DNA of 64,000 nt from Alphaproteobacteria bacterium 46_93_T64 (lineage in GTDB: Bacteria > Pseudomonadota > Alphaproteobacteria > Sneathiellales > Sneathiellaceae). Shown piece after piece: positions 37,627 through 44,981 of the stretch (position 1 is its first letter; each line of letters starts with the position of its first letter). The position numbers were made by a program, and so were the translations under genes. A model generated the notes under the pieces. It searched no databases. It was not told the DNA's origin and saw nothing but the letters and a program-made list of their open reading frames with translations. The stretch is from positions 129,020 through 193,019 of the forward strand of contig MAAN01000041.1 of assembly GCA_002163135.1 (NCBI GenBank). The letters are read 5' to 3'.

Positions 37627-38913
37627 ATGAGATTCCTAGCTAAAAAACTGACTTCAATATGTACCCTTTATGTCATTATATTTGCGAACTTGAGTTCGGC
37701 GATCGCAGGAAGTGATTACGTCATTTTACCGGGCGATGATGCTCAGGAGAAAATACAAGAAGCTTTGATACTGGCAGAACCAGGGGACCAGATTGAACTT
37801 GGCGCAGGCGTGTTTAAACTAACTGACGGTTTGTCTCTAGATGTCGACAATGTCACCTTAATTGGTCAGGGGATGTATAAAACGGTCCTTTCATTCAAAG
37901 GGCAGAAAAGTGGATCAGAAGGTCTGCTCGTAACTTCAGATCAAGTGGTGCTGAAAGACTTCGCCGTTGAGGATACAAAAGGCGATGCAGTTAAAATCAA
38001 GGGCGTCGATGGAATAGCAATGATCCGCTTGCGGGCAGAATGGACGGATGGACCTAAACCTACTAACGGGGCTTACGGTCTTTATCCGGTGCAATCGAAG
38101 AATGTGTATATTGACGGTTGTGTCGCAATTGGTGCCTCAGATGCTGGTATTTATGTCGGGCAAAGCGACAAGATAATTGTTCGTAATAGCAGGGGTGAAT
38201 ATAATGTGGCCGGTTTGGAAATTGAAAATAGCTTTAACGCTGATGTTTTCGATAATGTCTTAACGCACAATACCGGAGGTCTACTTGTTTTCGACTTGCC
38301 GAACCTCCCACAACAAGGTGGACATAATGTTCGATTTTTCCGCAATAAATCCATAGATAACGACACTCCCAATTTTGCACCAGAAGGAAATATTGTTGGT
38401 ATTGTACCGCGCGGCACGGGGATGATAGTGATGGCGAATGAAAATGTTGAGATTTTCGACAATGAATTTTCCGGTAACGATACAATGAATATTGCTGTTG
38501 CCAGTTATGTCGACGATTTTGATGACGAGACCTATGAGCCAACCCCAAAGAAAATTCATATACACAACAATATTTTTGGAAAATCAGGACAGAAACCAGA
38601 TACTGGTGAGTTTGGAACCATCGTACACGAAACAGTCGGAACTCCTGTCCCTGATATTGTCTGGGATGGCGTGCTACCGCTGATGGATTACATTTTCTTT
38701 GGGCAAGCAGATGAAGACAAACTGGCCATACACGATAACAAGCATCTAGCAGGTGTCCGTCCGTTTGGTAATGCGAACATGATCATGCATGTTATCGCGC
38801 CCATATTCCATAAAGCAAAATTTGATATATTACCTTATCAGAAATCATACCCTTCGCTCCCAGAGGTTGAAGTCATTATTAGAGGTCGCCCAGCTGCGGA
38901 ATTGATGAATTAG
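37627..38913 (+). CDS. Secreted parallel beta-helix repeat protein
   Basis: 428 residues. Signal peptide about 1-27 (LYVIIFANLSSAIAG). The rest is a right-handed parallel beta-helix: regular rungs such as VTLIGQGMYKTVLSF, VVLKDFAVEDTKGDAVKI, VYIDGCVAIGASDAGIYV, IIVRNSRGEYNVAGLEIE and NVEIFDNEFSGN. It matches the family I know as a beta-helix protein usually found next to a HNE_0200/SO2930-type diheme protein (TIGR03805/03806 pair, from memory). A pectate-lyase-like fold, but no lyase active site is evident. The stop is followed directly by the ATG of the cytochrome gene (TAGATG). Confidence 0.85.
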   Translation: MRFLAKKLTSICTLYVIIFANLSSAIAGSDYVILPGDDAQEKIQEALILAEPGDQIELGAGVFKLTDGLSLDVDNVTLIGQGMYKTVLSFKGQKSGSEGLLVTSDQVVLKDFAVEDTKGDAVKIKGVDGIAMIRLRAEWTDGPKPTNGAYGLYPVQSKNVYIDGCVAIGASDAGIYVGQSDKIIVRNSRGEYNVAGLEIENSFNADVFDNVLTHNTGGLLVFDLPNLPQQGGHNVRFFRNKSIDNDTPNFAPEGNIVGIVPRGTGMIVMANENVEIFDNEFSGNDTMNIAVASYVDDFDDETYEPTPKKIHIHNNIFGKSGQKPDTGEFGTIVHETVGTPVPDIVWDGVLPLMDYIFFGQADEDKLAIHDNKHLAGVRPFGNANMIMHVIAPIFHKAKFDILPYQKSYPSLPEVEVIIRGRPAAELMN

Positions 38914-39996
38914 ATGTTTTCGCGTGTCTTTTTACAGCTTGTTGCAACGGCCTGTTTGTTCGTTGGGGTTTCTTCGTCTGTTTGGGCTGAAACGGCCATA
39001 AATGATGAACTTCTTATGGCTAAGAAGCCTGCAAAGAAACTCGCCGACTACGGTTTGTTTTTGGATGAAGCTGCGCGTCAACCAATGACGCGCGTCATTT
39101 CGTATGAGCTTAACAATCCGTTGTTCACAGATTATTCGCTGAAATACAGGTTTATCTATATTCCTCGAAATGCTGGCGGCGCGCCTTATGATGAAACAGA
39201 TGTTCTGGCATTTCCTGTAGGCAGTGTTTTGGGTAAAACGTTTGCCTATCCAAATGATTTCAGATCACCAGACAAAGACATCCGTTTTATTGAAACGCGT
39301 TTACTTATTCACAAACAATCAGGTTGGAAAGCGTATCCGTACGTCTGGAATGACGCGCAGACAGAAGCAAAATTGAAAGTTGCTGGAAAAAGAAAATCTA
39401 TACCCGTTATCTGGAAGGACGGCACTCAAAGCTCTATCGACTATGCCGTGCCAAACATGAACCAGTGCAAAGGCTGTCATGTGACTTCAAACAAAAAACT
39501 CGCGCCCATTGGTCCCAAAATCCGAAATCTAAATCGAGATCATAGTTCTGGCGATGCCGTTTTTCAAAATCAGGTTTCGTATCTTCGTGATATTGGATTT
39601 ATTCAGGGCGGGCCAAAACAACCAAGTAAAATGCCAAGAGTGCCTGAGCCGTTGAATGTGGAAAGTGGAAGTTTGTTTAAACGGGCACGATCCTATTTGG
39701 ATGGAAACTGTGCCCATTGCCATGCCCCTGGCAGGCCTGCTGATACGAGTGGTTTATATTTGAACTATGAGGAAAAGCGTGAGGTGCACTGGGGTGTGAA
39801 TAAACATCCCGTTGCTGCAGGGCGCGGTGCCGGTGGGTTGAGGGTAGATATAAAGCCGGGGCAGCCTGAAAAATCCATTCTGTTTTATCGAATGAAGAGT
39901 ACTGATCCCGGAATTATGATGCCAGAACTTGGTCGATCCACCGTTCATTTGGAAGGTGTAGACCTTATAGGTAAGTTTATAACGGAGCTAAAGTAG
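38914..39996 (+). CDS. SO2930/HNE_0200 family diheme c-type cytochrome
   Basis: 360 residues. Signal peptide about 1-25. Two heme c motifs: C185-x2-C188-H189 (QCKGCH) and C266-x2-C269-H270 (NCAHCH). The N-terminal 170 residues form a family-specific domain with RVISYELNNPLFTDYSLKYRFIYIP. It should be a periplasmic electron carrier or heme enzyme. Directly coupled (zero gap) to the beta-helix gene; the partnership is the conserved hallmark of the family. What the pair oxidises or reduces is unknown to me. Confidence 0.88.
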   Translation: MFSRVFLQLVATACLFVGVSSSVWAETAINDELLMAKKPAKKLADYGLFLDEAARQPMTRVISYELNNPLFTDYSLKYRFIYIPRNAGGAPYDETDVLAFPVGSVLGKTFAYPNDFRSPDKDIRFIETRLLIHKQSGWKAYPYVWNDAQTEAKLKVAGKRKSIPVIWKDGTQSSIDYAVPNMNQCKGCHVTSNKKLAPIGPKIRNLNRDHSSGDAVFQNQVSYLRDIGFIQGGPKQPSKMPRVPEPLNVESGSLFKRARSYLDGNCAHCHAPGRPADTSGLYLNYEEKREVHWGVNKHPVAAGRGAGGLRVDIKPGQPEKSILFYRMKSTDPGIMMPELGRSTVHLEGVDLIGKFITELK

Positions 39997-40014
39997 GTCT
40001 GGTGAAAGGATTGC

Positions 40015-40713
40015 TTAGACCGCTTTTCCAGTAAGCGTAGCGCGTTCGGATAATTCGATCCAATTACCATCGCCATCTCGAACAAAACTAAAGCGTACAG
40101 TTGTCCCAAGTGTTCGCGGTGCGGACCCTTCTTGGCCGCCTTGGCGCAAGATGTTTTCATGTTCAGTATCGGCACCGAAAATTTGGGCAGTAAGATAGCG
40201 ATAGCCTTTGGCTTGATATGGTATGTCTTTTGGGTAGTCCCTTGCTTCATTTGCAAATATTAGGGTTTCGCCGGCTCTGTATATCTTGCGATCGCCCTCA
40301 CTTGTGGCTGGGAAAGCTAAAGCAGTTCCGTAAAAATGTTGGAATGCAGTTAAGTCTTTGACAGCCATTTCTATTGCGATGTATGTGATGCCATTATAAC
40401 CCATTGGAACAAGTGTCACTATGTTGCCATCTGGATCAGTTTTCTGAACAGGTTCTTTTATATTATCTCTGGCGATGAAGAGATTTTGGTACCCTGAGGG
40501 GCCAGCATCAACCAACTGATCTCTCGCGTGGTTGATTTTAAGGATGGGGCCGGTCGGTCCGTCTCCCAAGAAATGACGATGTTGATGAACTCCCCCACCA
40601 AGTTTTCCCAGATGGTCATATTGAAGACCGATCTCTTCTTGCCAGAACGGCAGCATCTCTTCTTTGTTATTTGTGAAAAGTCCGATATCCAGATGTTGCT
40701 TGGAAAGTTTCAT
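40015..40713 (-). CDS. VOC (glyoxalase/dioxygenase) superfamily protein
   Basis: 232 residues with two VOC modules: KLSKQHLDIGLFTNNKEEMLPFWQ near the start, and ITYIAIEMAVKDLTAFQHFYGTALAF from about residue 128. Metal ligands are probably among HLDI, HQHRHF and the C-terminal ELSE. Could be an isomerase, dioxygenase or resistance protein. Start ATG 40713 has a GGTGGGGG site; the frame extends to 40770 without one. A terminator separates it from the GST gene upstream. Confidence 0.82.
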   Translation of the reverse strand: MKLSKQHLDIGLFTNNKEEMLPFWQEEIGLQYDHLGKLGGGVHQHRHFLGDGPTGPILKINHARDQLVDAGPSGYQNLFIARDNIKEPVQKTDPDGNIVTLVPMGYNGITYIAIEMAVKDLTAFQHFYGTALAFPATSEGDRKIYRAGETLIFANEARDYPKDIPYQAKGYRYLTAQIFGADTEHENILRQGGQEGSAPRTLGTTVRFSFVRDGDGNWIELSERATLTGKAV

Positions 40714-40770
40714 TAAGGCCCCCACCCATTTGTTTTTGTTTATTTTACGGGGGTGAGATCTGGTAATCAA

Positions 40771-40806
40771 CGTAAATGAAAATTGGGGCCGCGAACGGCC
40801 CCAATT
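40771..40806 (-). terminator. Terminator of the GST gene
   Basis: Perfect 11-bp stem, AATTGGGGCCG at 40781-40791 and CGGCCCCAATT at 40796-40806, loop CGAA, three bases after the GST stop on the minus strand. The tail is TTCATTT, so the T run is only moderate. Confidence 0.75.
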
Positions 40807-40808
40807 AG

Positions 40809-41423
40809 TTAGTTAAGCAAGCCTTCGGCTTTCAAGGATGCCTGAACTGCTGGGCGGGCCGCTGCACGTTTTAGGAACGCTTGAACATTTGGCCACGTGC
40901 CAAGATCAATACCAACAAAATTGGTCCAGTTGGTCACAACGAACAGATATGCATCAGCAACGGAGAAATCACCGCCTAGAAGGTAGTTTCTGCCATCGGA
41001 AAGAATGTTTTCGAAGTTTGAAAGTTTCTTGCCAACGTTAGCGACAGCCACTTCACGCTCTTCTGCAGATAAATCCCTGCCAGAGAAGAAAGGTCCGAAT
41101 GCTTTGTGCAGTTCTGATGCAACAAAGTTCAAGTGCTGCTGTAGACGCGCGCGCTCTAGTGTGCCGTTTGCAGGGGCGAGTGTGGAGCTAGGTGTTTGAT
41201 CCGCCAAATATTGCAAAATGGATGCGCCTTCGATGAGGATATCGCCACTTTTAAGTTCCAAGGCAGGAACATACCCATTTGGGTTGACCTCTAGGAAGTC
41301 AGCGCCACTTTCAGTCCTCTTCGTCGCTGTATCTACTTTCTCAAGCTCGAAGTCGGCACCAAGTTCATTTAGAACGATGTGAGATGCAAGGGAACAAGCG
41401 CCGGGTTTGTAATATAACTTCAT
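40809..41423 (-). CDS. Beta-class glutathione S-transferase
   Basis: 204 residues. MKLYYKPGACSLASHIVL carries the beta-class catalytic Cys10; NPNGYVPALEL and EGASILQYLAD bind glutathione; the C-terminal domain contains FSVADAYLFVVTNW. GstA-like detoxifying enzyme. Divergent from an HxlR regulator that probably controls it through the two operator-like sites in the 130-base gap between them. Confidence 0.93.
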   Translation of the reverse strand: MKLYYKPGACSLASHIVLNELGADFELEKVDTATKRTESGADFLEVNPNGYVPALELKSGDILIEGASILQYLADQTPSSTLAPANGTLERARLQQHLNFVASELHKAFGPFFSGRDLSAEEREVAVANVGKKLSNFENILSDGRNYLLGGDFSVADAYLFVVTNWTNFVGIDLGTWPNVQAFLKRAAARPAVQASLKAEGLLN

Positions 41424-41481
41424 GGAAACATTCTCCGTTGTGATGACATGCTTAGTGGCATAGAACAGAGATAAATACGGT

Positions 41482-41498
41482 GGTTACATTTGTAAACC
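41482..41498. promoter_or_regulatory. HxlR operator-like site 1
   Basis: Imperfect palindrome GGTTACATTTGTAAACC. It shares the GGTTAC half and a trailing AAAC with site 2 (read on the other strand), 28 bases away. Lies midway between the divergent GST and HxlR genes. Confidence 0.5.
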
Positions 41499-41526
41499 AT
41501 ATTACTTTGTGTTAGTGTATTATCTA

Positions 41527-41543
41527 GTTTCCAATTGGTAACC
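41527..41543. promoter_or_regulatory. HxlR operator-like site 2
   Basis: GTTTCCAATTGGTAACC, a palindrome around CCAATTGG. Its other strand starts GGTTAC like site 1. It touches the ribosome site (CGGAG at 41544) of the HxlR gene, as expected for self-repression. Confidence 0.5.
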
Positions 41544-41553
41544 CGGAGCAACC

Positions 41554-41961
41554 ATGGCGCTTAAAATTCGGAAAAATAAAAGTCCTGAAGTTCCCAATGA
41601 CTGCCCTTTAAGCGCCTGTATGGCCGCAATCGGCGGTGCGTGGACCACAAATATATTGTGGTACCTTCGAGGAGGTCCTCGGCGGTTCAGTGAATTACGT
41701 CATGACATTCCGGGGGTTTCCGCCAAAATGTTGACAGCCCGTCTGCGTGAACTTGAAAAGAAATACATCGTAGATCGTGCTGTATTGCCGACCTCTCCGC
41801 CGTCGGTTGAGTATAGCCTGACGGAGCTTGGACAAGAGCTTTTACCTGCTATTGAAGGTATAGCTGCCGTGGGACATAAGCTTAAAATGAAAGAAATCGC
41901 TGAGCGGAAAAGGACAGGGGTTCAGAAGGCAGACCCTTCCGAACTGTCACAATCATACTGA
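41554..41961 (+). CDS. HxlR family transcriptional regulator
   Basis: 135 residues, winged helix of the HxlR type: CPLSACMAAIGGAWTTNILWYLRGGPRRFSELRHDIPGVSAKMLTARLRELE, then PPSVEYSLTELGQEL. The N-terminal cysteines (NDCPLSAC) are where redox-sensing members react with electrophiles. With a GST as divergent neighbour, sensing of reactive electrophiles is a plausible inference. CGGAG ribosome site. The 3' end overlaps that of the TauD-like gene by nine bases. Confidence 0.93.
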   Translation: MALKIRKNKSPEVPNDCPLSACMAAIGGAWTTNILWYLRGGPRRFSELRHDIPGVSAKMLTARLRELEKKYIVDRAVLPTSPPSVEYSLTELGQELLPAIEGIAAVGHKLKMKEIAERKRTGVQKADPSELSQSY

Positions 41962-42855
41962 TTGAAGGCGGTCTCTTTCTTCTTTGGGCATGGCAGGGCC
42001 AAAAGGAATCTCCCCGGCAATAGTGATTCGGTGTAATTCGCGTCTGAAGCCATCATAGTCGTTGAGAGCAAAATGCATGGCGCATCGGTTGTCCCACATT
42101 GCGATAGATTTATTATGCCAGCGGAAGCGGCAAGTGAATGCTTCTTGCAGGCTGTGCTTGAACAGTTTTTGTAATATCTCGCGGCTATCCCCTTCACTCA
42201 TACCTTTAAGACGTATTGTGTAGACCGGATTTACGTACAGAGATTTTTCTCCGGTTTCAGGGTGTGTGCGGACGAGAGGATGTTCAATTTCTTCGTGGGC
42301 GTCCTCGCTTCTGATGATTGTCATTGCCTTTTTATCAGTGTCACCCAGCAGGCTTTTTCCAGTTCCGTAAGGGCGTCTTGCAGAATGAATGGCAATTAGG
42401 GGCTCAATTATTTGTTTCATGCCGTCCGATAAGGTCTCATAGGCAAGCGTCATATTGGCGAACAAAGTATCACCGCCGTAGGGAGGAATATCGATCCCTC
42501 GTAAAATTGTGGCGAGTGGCGGGCATTGCTGAAATGACCAGTCGGAATGCCACTGTCCTCCAAAGTTAATGGTCTTAACTTCACTTGCTTCTTTAAGAAC
42601 AGCAATAACTTCAGGATACTCATCCATCGTTTTCACATAAGGTTCGACACCAAAAGGCCCGAACTGCGATGCAAATGAGATATATTCTGGCGTAGTCAAT
42701 TCTTGATCTCGGAAAAAGACGACAGTATTTTCAAGGAAAGCACGCCTAATTTCTGCTATTGTTTCTTTATCCAGATCCTTGAGATCCACATCCGAAATTT
42801 CGGCGCCAATGGTTCCACTGATTGGAGCTACGGTAATTCTCTTATACTCGGACAT
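41953..42855 (-). CDS. TauD/TfdA family Fe(II)/2-oxoglutarate dioxygenase
   Basis: 300 residues. Iron ligands H103-x-D105 (WHSDWSF) and a distal histidine in CAMHFALNDYDG; the arginine in RRELHRITIAG binds 2-oxoglutarate. Family members release sulfite from taurine, cleave 2,4-D and similar compounds. The SDWSFQQCPP context is closer to alpha-ketoglutarate-dependent aryl/alkyl-sulfate or TfdA-like branches than can be settled by eye. AAGGGAAG site upstream. An EamA exporter gene is 17 bases upstream on the same strand. Confidence 0.9.
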   Translation of the reverse strand: MSEYKRITVAPISGTIGAEISDVDLKDLDKETIAEIRRAFLENTVVFFRDQELTTPEYISFASQFGPFGVEPYVKTMDEYPEVIAVLKEASEVKTINFGGQWHSDWSFQQCPPLATILRGIDIPPYGGDTLFANMTLAYETLSDGMKQIIEPLIAIHSARRPYGTGKSLLGDTDKKAMTIIRSEDAHEEIEHPLVRTHPETGEKSLYVNPVYTIRLKGMSEGDSREILQKLFKHSLQEAFTCRFRWHNKSIAMWDNRCAMHFALNDYDGFRRELHRITIAGEIPFGPAMPKEERDRLQSV

Positions 42856-42872
42856 AAAACTTCCCTTTTCGT

Positions 42873-43766
42873 TTATGTGGATCTTTCTCGCCGGGCCGCC
42901 TGCAATTCCCTATGAGAGATGTAGGTTGTTGCACCAACAACAATTGCCCCGCCGAGCAATACAAAGTGATCAATCGCTTCGCCAAAAAGAAAATAGCCAA
43001 CAATAATGGCCCAGATCAGTTGCAGAAACCCGATGGGCTGAGTGACGGTTATGGGGGCCGCTTGCAAGGCACGGGTAATAGCATAGTGCCCTGCTGTCGC
43101 GAAAATAGCAGTAAGTAAAAGCCAGCCAAGTTCTTCGTATGTCGGGGACTGCCATTGTAAAATGGCCCCAGGCAGCGTCGCGATGGTACAGCCAAGAGAT
43201 ACCATGCCGACAATCATGATTGAACTTTCCGTCTCCGTGAGTTTCTTTGCAAGAAGAAAAGAAACGGCAAAAAGGGGTGTCGCGCAAAGTTGAGCAATTT
43301 GCCCCAGATTAAGCTCCTGAAAGCCGGGGCGAAGGATAATCATTGTACCAATGAAACCAAAGGCAATTCCTATAATCCGGCGTGCCCGTAATTTCTCCCC
43401 TAGGAATAGCCCGGCACCAATTGCTATAAAGATAGGGGAAGCATAGCCGATGGCGGTTACTTCAGCCACAGGAATGCGGGCCATTGCAAAGAACCACAGC
43501 ATTACCCCCCCTGCATGCACCAAGCTTCGAATTGTGTAGAGTTTAACTGTTAAAGGAGACATTCGCCTTGGCCAGTGACGGATCAGCATGGGAAGCGTCA
43601 ACAAGGTACCAAATAAATAACGAATAAATGCGGCTTCAATATTGGGGACGTTTGATCCTAAATATCGGATGACACTTGTCATCGCAACAAATAGAAGTGT
43701 GGATGCGACCATCCAAAGGACACCTTGCTGTATGCGATTATCACGCAAATCGATTATGTCGGACAC
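42873..43766 (-). CDS. EamA/DMT family transporter
   Basis: 297 residues, ten membrane segments in two EamA repeats. Typical GLFLGEKLRARRIIGIAFGFIGTMIILRPG closes the first repeat. Start is GTG 43766 with AAGGGA seven bases upstream. Probably in one transcript with the TauD-like gene, so the substrate of the two could be linked (inference). Confidence 0.9.
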   Translation of the reverse strand: MSDIIDLRDNRIQQGVLWMVASTLLFVAMTSVIRYLGSNVPNIEAAFIRYLFGTLLTLPMLIRHWPRRMSPLTVKLYTIRSLVHAGGVMLWFFAMARIPVAEVTAIGYASPIFIAIGAGLFLGEKLRARRIIGIAFGFIGTMIILRPGFQELNLGQIAQLCATPLFAVSFLLAKKLTETESSIMIVGMVSLGCTIATLPGAILQWQSPTYEELGWLLLTAIFATAGHYAITRALQAAPITVTQPIGFLQLIWAIIVGYFLFGEAIDHFVLLGGAIVVGATTYISHRELQAARRERST

Positions 43767-43881
43767 ATGTGTTCCCTTATTATTTTTATTAGTACCTATG
43801 TTCTAGGAAAAAGGATGAAGTGTCCAGTTACTTAGCATGCTTATGATTATTCTGACATGCTTGTGGTTTGAACTTTTGGAC

Positions 43882-44913
43882 TTATTTCGGCCACCAAATT
43901 GCGTATTGCCGTTCGCAGAAGCCGGGTAAGTTCGTAATCGATATGCGGTCCCCATTCTGCAACGTTAGGTGTCCATTGAAACGGCCAAAAAGTTGGTGAA
44001 AATCAAAGCCGCACTCAATTTCATCATTAAAGGCGGAATAACATCCTTCTGATGTAAATTTTAATTCAGATCCTTTGTTGTCTGAAGTGATTAGCCAGTC
44101 TTTGGTGAGATCATCAGCGTCATATTCAAAGTTAAATAAGCCAGCAGCCTGACGCTTTCCATCAATCCAAATCACGTTCTCTGAAGCACCTGTTTCGTTC
44201 ACGCCGTTTGATAGGTTCAGCCCAATGAGCTTGCCTGTCTCATCTTTACCGGTAATGCAGACCCAATTCCAAAAAGTATCCCGCCGCAGAAAGCCCGCTG
44301 TGAAATCATGGTGGGCGGTTGCATCCATTTGGGACAGATTGTAACGCTTTCCTTCAAGGAAAAGCTCGCCGCTCGCTTTAATGCCCGCCACTTTTTGGCA
44401 ATAACTCCACCCGTTCGCGGCGGTTGGGGTACATAGGCGTAAAGTCTCAAAGTCTGATTTCTCTTCAGAGAAGGATAGGTTTAAAATAGGGGCGTTATTG
44501 AGGGAAACATGAAGCTGCTTTGCACGGCCCTCCAATGTGCTTTCAAAACGAACTTGGAGCCCTTTGCCGGATAACTCAGAAATACCGTCATCTGGATCCA
44601 AATTTATTACTCCCAGATCATCGGGACCAACTCTGCAGCCTTTTTTTAGTGTTTTTCCTGTTTGGCGATCAAAAATATAAAAGAAAACGGTTTTCTGATC
44701 GTTAGCAAATGTTAAGGAGCATCCAGCGATAAATCGTTCTGAAGTGAAGCCAATAAAATGAAAGTGAACGAAACGCTTGTGCTTTTCCGTCTCCGCCAAC
44801 AGTTTCCGAAAAGGAGAGCGTAGCGGAAAGTCTAAGTAGTTAATATTCCCAACTGGGTTTTCAAACTGCCCAAAAGGAACACCTCCGTCCTCACTCAAAA
44901 ACTTCTTTTTCAT
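43882..44913 (-). CDS. DUF2804 family protein
   Basis: 343 residues, DUF2804: PVGNINYLDFPLRSPFR, HFIGFTSERFIAGCSL, ATAHHDFTAGFLRRDTFWNW and the conserved C-terminus LPGFCERQYAIWWP. A probable beta-rich lipocalin-like (AttH/CrtC-like) fold; function unknown. I start at ATG 44913 with AGGCGGA; the longer TTG start adds two residues. It lies 68 bases downstream of nasA on the same strand but is probably unrelated in function. Confidence 0.88.
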   Translation of the reverse strand: MKKKFLSEDGGVPFGQFENPVGNINYLDFPLRSPFRKLLAETEKHKRFVHFHFIGFTSERFIAGCSLTFANDQKTVFFYIFDRQTGKTLKKGCRVGPDDLGVINLDPDDGISELSGKGLQVRFESTLEGRAKQLHVSLNNAPILNLSFSEEKSDFETLRLCTPTAANGWSYCQKVAGIKASGELFLEGKRYNLSQMDATAHHDFTAGFLRRDTFWNWVCITGKDETGKLIGLNLSNGVNETGASENVIWIDGKRQAAGLFNFEYDADDLTKDWLITSDNKGSELKFTSEGCYSAFNDEIECGFDFHQLFGRFNGHLTLQNGDRISITNLPGFCERQYAIWWPK

Positions 44914-44981
44914 CGTCAAATCCGCCTATTTTAAAGGTATCATTGCTGAGTTCGTTCGGGAGTTCAATTATCTAAATCGAT

